Of a DNA stretch of 38,519 nt, positions 6,903-13,804 are shown piece by piece (positions within the stretch are counted from its first letter, which is position 1; each line of letters starts with the position of its first letter). The translations under genes were made by a program, and so were the position numbers. Below the pieces are notes generated by a model that ran no database searches, had not been told where the DNA came from, and was given only the letters and a program-made list of their open reading frames with translations. The DNA comes from Nitrospinota bacterium (GTDB lineage Bacteria > Nitrospinota_A > UBA7883 > JACRGQ01), in the NCBI GenBank assembly GCA_016212275.1, contig JACRGR010000003.1:1-38519 (forward strand), written 5' to 3'.

Positions 6903-7286
6903 ATGAAAACTCTTAAGGGAGAAAAAGGTTTTACGCTTATCGAACTGCTGGTTGTCGTTGCGATCATCGGCATCCTGGTGGCGATAGCGATCCCGCAATT
7001 CGCCAACTATAAAAAGCAGGCGAACGACGGCGCGGCGGAGGCGGACATCCGCAATTTGGCCTTGGCGGCTGAGTCGTACTACGCGACGAACGGCGCGTAC
7101 CCGGCATCGGTGACGACCATCACCAGCACCACGACCAGCGCGGCGTTTGACGGCGCGGGCTTCAAGGCCACGAAAAACGTGACTTTGGCTTTCACCAACG
7201 CGACCACTACGTTCACGGCTACTGCTTCCAACAGCGGCGGTACCAAGACGTTTACGTGGAATTCCGCGAGTGGCGGCCTCCAATAA
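6903..7286 (+). CDS. type IV pilin-like major subunit, copy 2
   Basis: A 127-residue prepilin, leader MKTLKGEKG cut before Phe, with the same class IVa N-terminal helix and Glu5. The start at 6903 is preferred over the longer frame from 6840 because it gives a normal short leader and has GGAAGGGGGTGAG upstream. It lacks the two cysteines of copy 1 and is even richer in Thr/Ala/Ser in the C-terminal half. A 50-base segment (6960-7009) is identical to 6239-6288 of copy 1, pointing to recent duplication or gene conversion. It is followed by a strong terminator, so it forms a single-gene transcription unit. Confidence 0.92.
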   Translation: MKTLKGEKGFTLIELLVVVAIIGILVAIAIPQFANYKKQANDGAAEADIRNLALAAESYYATNGAYPASVTTITSTTTSAAFDGAGFKATKNVTLAFTNATTTFTATASNSGGTKTFTWNSASGGLQ

Positions 7287-7319
7287 TCGGATCTCGGTCT
7301 GATTACGGACGAAAACGAC

Positions 7320-7355
7320 GGGGCATGGGATTTAATCCCATGCCCCTATTTTTTT
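7320..7355 (+). terminator. strong rho-independent terminator after pilin 2
   Basis: A perfect 11-base stem (7320-7330 with 7336-7346, GGGGCATGGGA/TCCCATGCCCC) around a TTTAA loop, followed by TATTTTTTT. Confidence 0.92.
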
Positions 7356-7411
7356 GCCCTGAATTTTCTCCGGTGTTCCCTCCTTGAAGAAACGGTAAAA
7401 TCCTCTTCGGT

Positions 7412-7996
7412 ATGTCTAAAACACTGGCCATCGTCCCGGTAGCGCTACTTGCCCTCGCGGTGGGGTGGATCGGCGTTTCCGGCGCGGTCAAGGAACGCCC
7501 CGGCTTTTGCGTTTCATGTCATTTGGATGCCGGCACGCCGCTCCACGCGGAAAAGCACCGCCGGTTCATTCAGGAAAACCCGCAAGACCTTGCGGGGTAT
7601 CACCGGACAAAAGTTCCCGGGGAGTTTGCCTGCTCCGGTTGCCACGATGGGCGCACAATCGGCACGAAGGCAAGAGTGGTGTGGGCGGAAGTCCATAACA
7701 CTTTCCTCTATGTTTTTGGGAAATTTGAAGAGCCGGCAATACCCAACTTGGCCCTTCTGCCCGACGAAAATTGCGAGGGGTGTCACGCGGAGATGAAAAA
7801 AGAACGGGGCAGGTTCCACGGTTTCGCGGCGCACCGTCCGAGGGTGACTGTGGCATGTATCGCATGTCACCGCGCTCACGCGGCGGGCAATGCACGGCGG
7901 CATTACCTGGATGAACTGAAACTGGCGGCCGTGTGCGCAAAATGCCACCGTAATATCCCGGCTGGCTTCTCGTTCAGCGCCACAGGTGGCCAATAG
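7412..7996 (+). CDS. membrane-anchored pentaheme c-type cytochrome (NapC/NirT-like)
   Basis: A 194-residue protein with one N-terminal membrane anchor (about residues 5-25) and five CxxCH haem sites (FCVSCH, ACSGCH, NCEGCH, ACIACH, VCAKCH) in a periplasmic domain. The N-terminal anchor followed at once by an FCxSCH site resembles NapC/NirT/CymA quinol dehydrogenases, but those usually carry four haems, so this is a five-haem relative. Its likely job is passing electrons from the quinone pool to periplasmic cytochromes, possibly to the decaheme protein at 25814; this partnership is inference. No good ribosome site is visible; a TAAAAT hexamer lies at 7395-7400. It is separated from the pilins by a strong terminator. 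Confidence 0.85.
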   Translation: MSKTLAIVPVALLALAVGWIGVSGAVKERPGFCVSCHLDAGTPLHAEKHRRFIQENPQDLAGYHRTKVPGEFACSGCHDGRTIGTKARVVWAEVHNTFLYVFGKFEEPAIPNLALLPDENCEGCHAEMKKERGRFHGFAAHRPRVTVACIACHRAHAAGNARRHYLDELKLAAVCAKCHRNIPAGFSFSATGGQ

Positions 7997-8017
7997 TCAA
8001 CGCCCCCCCTGTTCGGT

Positions 8018-8023
8018 TATTAT
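8018..8023 (+). promoter_or_regulatory. -10 element placing the transcript start at the ATG (leaderless candidate)
   Basis: TATTAT ends 6 bases before the ATG at 8030, and no Shine-Dalgarno sequence is present. Transcription would begin at or beside the start codon. The -35 (TAGTCA at 7994-7999) is weak. Confidence 0.4.
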
Positions 8024-8029
8024 TCCGCC

Positions 8030-9928
8030 ATGGCTAACGTGAAAGAGGGGGCAGTTGGAAATAAGGAGGACGCATGGTTGCGGGCCGCCTTCCTGATACT
8101 CCTGCTGTTCGCTATAATAATCGTTTACCGCGGGGCATTGTCTGTCGCTCCATCGGGAGATGCTTACGCCCTGAGTTACGGAAACGCCTTGGTAAAGTCT
8201 CCTGACGGCCTATTCCGGTTTTTTACCTCGGATTTTTTCGCGGGTCGGGATCACCCGACGGTCGGCGCGCACGGGACAGGCTACTACCGCCCTGTGACCA
8301 ATGCGGTATTTTGGCTGGAATACCGCTTGGCGGGGTATAGAAATTGGGTTTACAACCTCGACCAGCAGTTGCTCCATTGGCTGAATGCTTGTCTGGTGTT
8401 TATCCTAGTCTCCCGCCTTGTTCCGTGCCGGGGTTTTACGCCGTATATCGCCGCAACCCTCTTTGCCTTACATCCGGTCAATGCTTTTGCGGCCGTTCGG
8501 GTGGACTCCCGAAGCGACGTTTTGTACTGCTTCTTTTATCTGCTTTCGCTCATCTGCTATCTATCCGCCATGCAAGCGGAGGGACGGTGGAAAAGATACG
8601 GCGGCGTTGGGGCAGGGGCGGTTTTGTATCTATTCTCCATGATGAGTAAAGAGATGGGGGCGACCCTCCCGATGGTACTGGTTCTGCTCCATTGGTACTG
8701 GTGGCGGCAGGGGAAAATGTCTTTGCGGGGGATGGCTTGGACTGCGCCGTTTTGGATTGCTTTCGGACTTCTTATGGCGCTTCGCCAGACCATAGTTGCC
8801 GTCCCGTTGGACGTATATGCGGAGTACCCCCGGCTGGTGATGTACCTGAACGTGCTCAAGGGAATTGCCATCCACCTTCTGCGGGTGCTTATCCCGGTGG
8901 GGGCGGATTACCGTGAATTGTGGCCCAAATTGATCAACCATATCGATCCCTCGCTTTCAGAACCGTTCATATATCTTTCCGCGGCGTTGACGGGATCGTT
9001 GGTCGTGCTGGCGTTCGTGTTTCGCCGGTCGTACCCCCTGTTGTCCCTTTTGATCGGATTTTTCCTCGTCGCCATCACGCCTTTGTTTGTAGTCAACAGG
9101 ATTTTGGGGGTGTCCAACGATTTGAGCGTTATCCCCGTTGAAGAACGGTGGATATATTTGCCAGCGGTGCCAGTGTTCATATTGGGCGGATTGGCGGTGG
9201 AAAGGCTCGCCGGGTGGAATGCTTCGCGCGGTCGTTCTCGGCTAGTGGTGGCCGGTGTTGCGGTAGCGCTTATGGCGGGTATGGGATGGCAAGCCTCGAT
9301 TCATGCGGCGAATTTTGATAATCCGCTTGCGGAAGTAAAACGGTATTACCTGTTCCCCGAAAGCGAACTCGCCCCCTATGAGCGCATGAGGCGGGATTCC
9401 CTGTTCGCCGTCTATGTGGATCTGCCGATGGGCAAATTCAGCGAGGCGGAAACGCGGGCCAAGAACGCCCTCGCGGCCATGCCGGGTTCCCCGATACCTT
9501 ATGTCGCCTTGGCAAAGGTCTATGCCGCCCAAGGCAAGTGGCGGGAGGTCGGTCCGCTTTTGGGGCCGTGGGTTTCGCCGACACCCGATTTCCTGATGGA
9601 GCGGTGGAAGAATAACAAGAAAGTGGCTACGGATGTTCTTTCCACTTACCATGTCATCCCGTATTTATTCGGCATGGCGGTGGCGTACGAGGGCAGTGGC
9701 AAGGATGCGGCGGAACTTTTGTGTATGTCGCTTAACCGGGGATACGCGGAAACGGAGATCGCCGAAGCGTTGCACGCGGTGTGGGCGCTCAACGGTCCCG
9801 CGCAATGCGTTCACGCCGCAAATATCGGCGAGTGCATCAAAAAGGCTCCGGCGGCGGATTCCCCGGAGTGGCGGCGGCCGCTTAACCGTGATGCCTGCCA
9901 ACAGTGGCGGGACCGCTTTGCGCATTAA
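8030..9928 (+). CDS. TMTC-like multi-spanning membrane glycosyltransferase (GT-C fold)
   Basis: A 632-residue inner-membrane protein with about ten hydrophobic segments in residues 15-440. Sequence features match the bacterial TMTC/protein O-mannosyltransferase-like family: GTGYYRPVTNAVFWLEYRL (about 85-103), LDQQLLHWLNACLVFIL, TLFALHPVNAFAAVRVDSRSD and YLFSMMSKEMGATLPMVL, each a counterpart of a conserved family block. The C-terminal 190 residues are soluble, with a TPR-like helix pair (FSEAETRAKNALAAMPGSPIPYVALAKVYAAQGKW). Such enzymes move sugars from a lipid carrier to acceptors on the outer face of the membrane. Its place just after two Ser/Thr-rich pilins suggests pilin or secreted-protein glycosylation, but this is inference. 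Confidence 0.75.
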   Translation: MANVKEGAVGNKEDAWLRAAFLILLLFAIIIVYRGALSVAPSGDAYALSYGNALVKSPDGLFRFFTSDFFAGRDHPTVGAHGTGYYRPVTNAVFWLEYRLAGYRNWVYNLDQQLLHWLNACLVFILVSRLVPCRGFTPYIAATLFALHPVNAFAAVRVDSRSDVLYCFFYLLSLICYLSAMQAEGRWKRYGGVGAGAVLYLFSMMSKEMGATLPMVLVLLHWYWWRQGKMSLRGMAWTAPFWIAFGLLMALRQTIVAVPLDVYAEYPRLVMYLNVLKGIAIHLLRVLIPVGADYRELWPKLINHIDPSLSEPFIYLSAALTGSLVVLAFVFRRSYPLLSLLIGFFLVAITPLFVVNRILGVSNDLSVIPVEERWIYLPAVPVFILGGLAVERLAGWNASRGRSRLVVAGVAVALMAGMGWQASIHAANFDNPLAEVKRYYLFPESELAPYERMRRDSLFAVYVDLPMGKFSEAETRAKNALAAMPGSPIPYVALAKVYAAQGKWREVGPLLGPWVSPTPDFLMERWKNNKKVATDVLSTYHVIPYLFGMAVAYEGSGKDAAELLCMSLNRGYAETEIAEALHAVWALNGPAQCVHAANIGECIKKAPAADSPEWRRPLNRDACQQWRDRFAH

Positions 9929-9933
9929 ACGGA

Positions 9934-9962
9934 TTGCCTGGACGCGCCGGGTGCATTAGTAT
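9934..9962 (+). promoter_or_regulatory. candidate promoter of dut (leaderless)
   Basis: TTGCCT at 9934-9939, a 17-base spacer and TAGTAT at 9957-9962, ending 8 bases before the ATG at 9971. No ribosome binding site is present, so the mRNA should start within 0-2 bases of the start codon. Confidence 0.4.
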
Positions 9963-9970
9963 TTCGCCGT

Positions 9971-10396
9971 ATGTTCCATTTGAAGGTGAAAAAACTCCAT
10001 CCCGACGCGCGGATACCCGCATCGGCCCACCCCGGCGATCTGGGGTGCGACCTGTTCAGCCTGGAACCGGTGACCATTCCGCACGGGGGGCAGGCGCTGG
10101 TGCGTACCGGCGTGGCCCTGAAGTTCCCGGATGGCTGGGGCGGCATCGTGAAAGACCGCTCCTCGATGGCGGTGGCCCGCATTTACACCGCGGGCGGCGT
10201 GATAGACGCGGGCTACCGCGGCGAAGTGAAGATCATCCTGCGCAACGAATCGGGGAACGACTACTCCATCAAGGCGGGGGACAAGATCGCGCAGATCGTC
10301 CCCTTGCGCGCCGAGCAGTGGGTGGTGGACGAAGTGCCGGACCTGGACGATACCACCCGCTCGTCCGGCGGTTTCGGCAGTACCGGCCCCCGCTGA
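9971..10396 (+). CDS. dut: deoxyuridine 5'-triphosphate nucleotidohydrolase (dUTPase)
   Basis: A 141-residue homotrimeric dUTPase, which hydrolyses dUTP to dUMP and pyrophosphate to keep uracil out of DNA and supply thymidylate synthesis. All five family motifs are present in order: AHPGDLGCDL, DRSSMA, GVIDAGYRGEV, GDKIAQIVP and the C-terminal RSSGGFGSTG. The motif-3 Asp and Tyr that bind uracil and activate water are intact. The stop codon lies inside the loop of its own terminator hairpin. Confidence 0.97.
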   Translation: MFHLKVKKLHPDARIPASAHPGDLGCDLFSLEPVTIPHGGQALVRTGVALKFPDGWGGIVKDRSSMAVARIYTAGGVIDAGYRGEVKIILRNESGNDYSIKAGDKIAQIVPLRAEQWVVDEVPDLDDTTRSSGGFGSTGPR

Positions 10397-10408
10397 CGGG
10401 GGTTTTTT
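10387..10408 (+). terminator. rho-independent terminator overlapping the dut stop codon
   Basis: CCCCCG (10387-10392), loop CTGA (10393-10396) and CGGGGG (10397-10402), followed by six Ts. The TGA stop codon of dut is inside the loop. Confidence 0.85.
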
Positions 10409-10512
10409 ACACTGGCGCCCCAAATGGCGGACAGGCAGGCATTGCCGCCAGTCCGCATTATGGGAACACCAGTGTGCAAAACACGGAACACCCCTTCGGG
10501 CTGTCCGGTTTT

Positions 10513-10540
10513 TTGTTCTGGAAAACCCTTGTGGTAATAT
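10513..10540 (+). promoter_or_regulatory. candidate promoter of the metal-efflux operon
   Basis: TTGTTC at 10513-10518, a 16-base spacer and TAATAT at 10535-10540, ending 6 bases before the ATG at 10547. There is no ribosome site, so the transcript is likely leaderless. An imperfect hairpin followed by six Ts (about 10481-10515) precedes it. No clear MerR- or CusR-type operator was recognised. Confidence 0.4.
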
Positions 10541-10546
10541 AAAGCC

Positions 10547-10876
10547 ATGCTGAAAAAGCTGGCCGCCGTTGGTTCCGCGCTCGCCCTCGTGGCGATGTTC
10601 GCCGGAGCGCCTCTTGCCCTTGCCATTCCGGCATCCGCACCGATGGCGATGGACATGGATGCCGATTGCCATTCCCACGGCGACAGCGGCGCTACTCCCG
10701 TTTCCTCCGGCAATGGCGGTATGGCGGCGTGTTGCGGCGTTGCCTGCCACGGCTATGCGGTCGGCCCGGTGGCGCTCGTGCCTTTCTTTCTCGTAACGAT
10801 GATTCTGGCCGTCGGCTATTCGTTCTTCGTCCCGCCCGCGCGGGGCGTTGTTTTCTACCGTCCCCCCAAACACTAA
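10547..10876 (+). CDS. small secreted/membrane protein rich in Cys, His and Met at head of efflux operon
   Basis: A 109-residue protein of no firmly recognised family (it recalls DUF2946-like small proteins found beside metal-efflux genes). It has a signal peptide (about 1-26), a loop with potential soft-metal ligands (MAMDMDADCHSHG and MAACCGVACHGYA, about 33-72), and a hydrophobic segment at about 76-97 that probably spans the membrane. It lies 71 bases before the TolC-type gene and faces the same way, so a periplasmic metal-capture or sensing role for the Cus-type pump is plausible but unproven. Confidence 0.7.
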   Translation: MLKKLAAVGSALALVAMFAGAPLALAIPASAPMAMDMDADCHSHGDSGATPVSSGNGGMAACCGVACHGYAVGPVALVPFFLVTMILAVGYSFFVPPARGVVFYRPPKH

Positions 10877-10947
10877 CCTCGCGTTTTCCATTCCCGGCGC
10901 GGCCCGTGTGTGGCCGCGGCACAAACTGATGAATGAGGTAAGGTGCA

Positions 10948-12279
10948 ATGCGAGTGTTTATGGCCGCGTGCGCGGCAGTGTTTATCATGGTATCGCCGGT
11001 TATGGCGGAGGAAGCGGCCCCCGCGCCATCCTCCCCGCCCGTGCAGGAGTTCAAAACGTACGTCCGGCGTCTGCTGGAAAAGCATCCGGCCCAAAAGGCC
11101 CTTGCGCTTGAAGCCGAGGCGAAGGGGAAGATGCCTTCGCAGGAAGGGGCCTTGCCCAACCCCCAGCTTACCGTGGGAGTGATGGACCTGCCCACGGACT
11201 CGCTGGCGTTCGACAAGGAAGACATGACCCGCAAGACCATCGGCATTACGCAGGCGTTTCCCGCGCCGGGCAAGCGCGACCTGCGGAAAAGGGTGGCCGA
11301 GGACGAAGCCGAAATGGCGCGCCAGATGGCGGGGGAAAAGCGGCTGGATCTCATCTTGGAGGCGCGGTTGGCTTTCTATGAACTACGCTACCTGCTCAAG
11401 GCGCGCGAGGCCGTTCAATCGAACAAGGACATCCTCAAGGAGTTCATAGACATCGCGCTCACGAAATATTCCGTGGGGCAGGGCGTACAGCAGGACGTGC
11501 TGGCCGCGCAGATCGAATATTCCAAGATGGCGGAATACTTCATCACCCTCGAACAGCAATTGGCGGTTCTGGCGAAAAACCTGAACATCGCGGCCGACCT
11601 GCCGCCGGACACCGATTGGAGCCAACCCGTAATCGGCCCGCTGACCGAGATAGCGGGGAGCGAAGAGGCGATGCTGGAGCGGACGGTGGAAGACCGCCCG
11701 ATGTTCCGCCAATTGCGCGCCGCGCTGAAGAAGGCGGAGGACGGCGCGGAACTGGCCCGGCGCGAACTGGCGCCCGACTACGCGGTGAGCTTTTCCTACA
11801 GCCAGCGGGATGACGGTCCCGCTGGAGTAGGCGCCCATGGCCTTCCGGCGGAGGGGCCTACATACCGGAGCGACTTGGTGTCGCTTGAGCTGATGCTGGA
11901 CCTGCCGCTGTACAAGGACGCGAAACAAAACCAGATGATCGCGCAATCGCAAATTATGGCGGACAAGGCGCGCATGGACATCGAGGCCGAAAAGCTGGCC
12001 ATGCGCCGCGAACTGGCGGAGCTGATGGAAATGCAACGAAAGAACATGCGCCTGCTCGCGCTGTACGACACCGGACTTCTGCCGCAAGCGCAACAGGCGG
12101 TGGAGGCGGCGGTATCGGCCTACCGCGTGAACAAGGTGGACTTCCGCTGGCTGGTGATGAACCAGACGGAAAATTTCCAATACCGGATTCAGAGGGAGCA
12201 GATGGAATACGAACTGTACGCCACGCGCGCGCGGCTTTTGCGGACGCTTGGAGATGAAGTGGAGGCGGGAAATGAATAG
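10948..12279 (+). CDS. TolC-family outer membrane channel of heavy-metal RND pump (CusC/CzcC-like)
   Basis: A 443-residue outer-membrane efflux protein with a signal peptide ending near residue 20 (MVSPVMA). Two repeated OEP domains are visible: long helices around EARLAFYELRYLLKAREAVQSNKDILKEF (about 135-165) and the second-half counterpart EKLAMRRELAELMEMQRKNMRLLALYDTGLLPQAQQAVEAA (about 345-390), with the typical FPAPGKR and LELMLDLPLY strand segments. It forms the channel for the CusB/CusA-like proteins encoded downstream. GAGGTAAGG precedes the ATG. The last codons overlap the next gene by 8 bases. Confidence 0.9.
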   Translation: MRVFMAACAAVFIMVSPVMAEEAAPAPSSPPVQEFKTYVRRLLEKHPAQKALALEAEAKGKMPSQEGALPNPQLTVGVMDLPTDSLAFDKEDMTRKTIGITQAFPAPGKRDLRKRVAEDEAEMARQMAGEKRLDLILEARLAFYELRYLLKAREAVQSNKDILKEFIDIALTKYSVGQGVQQDVLAAQIEYSKMAEYFITLEQQLAVLAKNLNIAADLPPDTDWSQPVIGPLTEIAGSEEAMLERTVEDRPMFRQLRAALKKAEDGAELARRELAPDYAVSFSYSQRDDGPAGVGAHGLPAEGPTYRSDLVSLELMLDLPLYKDAKQNQMIAQSQIMADKARMDIEAEKLAMRRELAELMEMQRKNMRLLALYDTGLLPQAQQAVEAAVSAYRVNKVDFRWLVMNQTENFQYRIQREQMEYELYATRARLLRTLGDEVEAGNE

Positions 12280-13801
12280 CGCTGATTACCGGAAAAGGTT
12301 TTTTGTAACGCTGGCGCTGGCGGTTGCCATCGCCGGTCTGTATTTCCTGCGGCACGAGATCGCGGGATTGTTCGCGGCCGGCCACGGCCCGGCGCAACAG
12401 GCGGCGGTGCAACCCGCGAAGGAACGCAAAATAAAATACTGGACCGACCCGATGGATCCCGCGTACACCGCGCAGGGGCCGGGCAAGTCGCCGATGGGGA
12501 TGGAACTGGTGCCGGTGTATGAGGATGACACGGCGGGGGGCGGGATACGGATACGCCCGGAAGTGCAACAAAATATCGGGGTGCGGACGCAAAAGGCGAA
12601 AGTGCGCCCGGTGAGCCGCACGGTGCGCGCCTCCGGCGTGGTGGCCTTCGACGAACGCAAAGTGACGAACGTGCAGGCGAAGGTGAGCGGATGGGTGGAA
12701 AAGCTGTTCGTCAATTTCACCGGCGAAAAGGTGAAGAAGGGGGACTACCTGCTGGAACTGTACAGCCCCGAACTGGTGGCCACCGAGGAGGAATTCCTGC
12801 TGGCGGTAAAGAACCGCGACGCGGTGATGAATAACAAGGACCTCGACCTGATGACCGGCGGCGAGGCTATGTATCAGGCGGCGCGCAAGCGGCTCCAGTA
12901 CCTGGACGTGCCGGAGCACCAGATATGGGACATCGAGTGGAAAAAGGAAGTGCTTAAAACCCTCCATATCCATTCGCCGTTCGACGGCGTGGTGGTGGGC
13001 AAGATGGTATCGGCCGGATTGCAGGTGGGGCCGGGCATGACGCTGTACACCATCGCCGATCTTTCCACCGTGTGGGTGATGGCCGACGTGTATGAGTACG
13101 AGATCGGCTGGGTGAAAACGGGCGACCGAGCGTCCATCACGGTGCCGGCCTACCCCGGCAGGACGTTCACCGGGCGCGTGGCGTTCATCGCCCCCGTCTT
13201 GGAACGCGAGACGCGCACGGTGAAAGTGCGGCTGGAATTCGCCAACCCGCGCGGCGACCTGAAGCCGGAAATGTTCGCCGCTGTTGATATACGCCCCTCC
13301 GAGCGGCCCAAAGCCGTCACCGTGCCGAAAGAGGCGGTGATACGCGGCGGCAAGCGCGACGTGGTGATTGTCGCCTTGGGGGGCGGCCTTTTTTCCCCGC
13401 GTGAGGTGCGGTTGGGGGTCGAGGGGGAGGGCTACTACGAGATAACGAACGGCGTGGCCGAAGGGGACGAGGTGGTGACGAGCGCGCAGTTCCTGATAGA
13501 TTCCGAGAGCAACCTGCGCGAGGCCACGAACAAGATGCTTTCGCACAGCCACTCCGCCGAACCCGCACCGCAACCGGCACCCGCCGCTCCCGCGGACCAT
13601 TCCGGCATGAAGATGGACGGAATGGAGGGGATGCCGATGGAGCATGAAGGGCACACCGGCATGGAGGGCATGGAGCATATGGACCATTCCGGCATGAAGA
13701 TGGAGGGGATGGAAATGCCGTCCGAACCCGCGCCGAAAAAGCATTCCAAGAAAAAACCAAAGCATAAAAACCATGCGGACCACGCGGGGCACGGGGAGTA
13801 G
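12272..13801 (+). CDS. periplasmic membrane-fusion protein of copper/silver RND pump (CusB-like) with Met/His-rich tail
   Basis: A 509-residue adaptor, starting at the ATG at 12272 with GGAGGCGGGA just before it. Order: an N-terminal membrane segment (about 10-30), a heavy-metal-binding domain (KYWTDPMDPAY to KSPMGMELVPVY, about 55-85), a barrel/lipoyl/helical hairpin core (VSGWVEKLFVNFTGEKVKKGD, about 130-150; LHIHSPFDGVVVGKMV), and a beta-barrel region. The final 80 residues are unusual: a tandem, Met/His-rich repeat (DHSGMKMDGMEGMPM, then DHSGMKMEGMEMP) ending in a Lys/His run. Such Met/His ligands suit Cu(I) or Ag(I). Ends 3 bases before the pump gene. Confidence 0.9.
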   Translation: MNSADYRKRFFVTLALAVAIAGLYFLRHEIAGLFAAGHGPAQQAAVQPAKERKIKYWTDPMDPAYTAQGPGKSPMGMELVPVYEDDTAGGGIRIRPEVQQNIGVRTQKAKVRPVSRTVRASGVVAFDERKVTNVQAKVSGWVEKLFVNFTGEKVKKGDYLLELYSPELVATEEEFLLAVKNRDAVMNNKDLDLMTGGEAMYQAARKRLQYLDVPEHQIWDIEWKKEVLKTLHIHSPFDGVVVGKMVSAGLQVGPGMTLYTIADLSTVWVMADVYEYEIGWVKTGDRASITVPAYPGRTFTGRVAFIAPVLERETRTVKVRLEFANPRGDLKPEMFAAVDIRPSERPKAVTVPKEAVIRGGKRDVVIVALGGGLFSPREVRLGVEGEGYYEITNGVAEGDEVVTSAQFLIDSESNLREATNKMLSHSHSAEPAPQPAPAAPADHSGMKMDGMEGMPMEHEGHTGMEGMEHMDHSGMKMEGMEMPSEPAPKKHSKKKPKHKNHADHAGHGE

Positions 13802-13804
13802 GCC

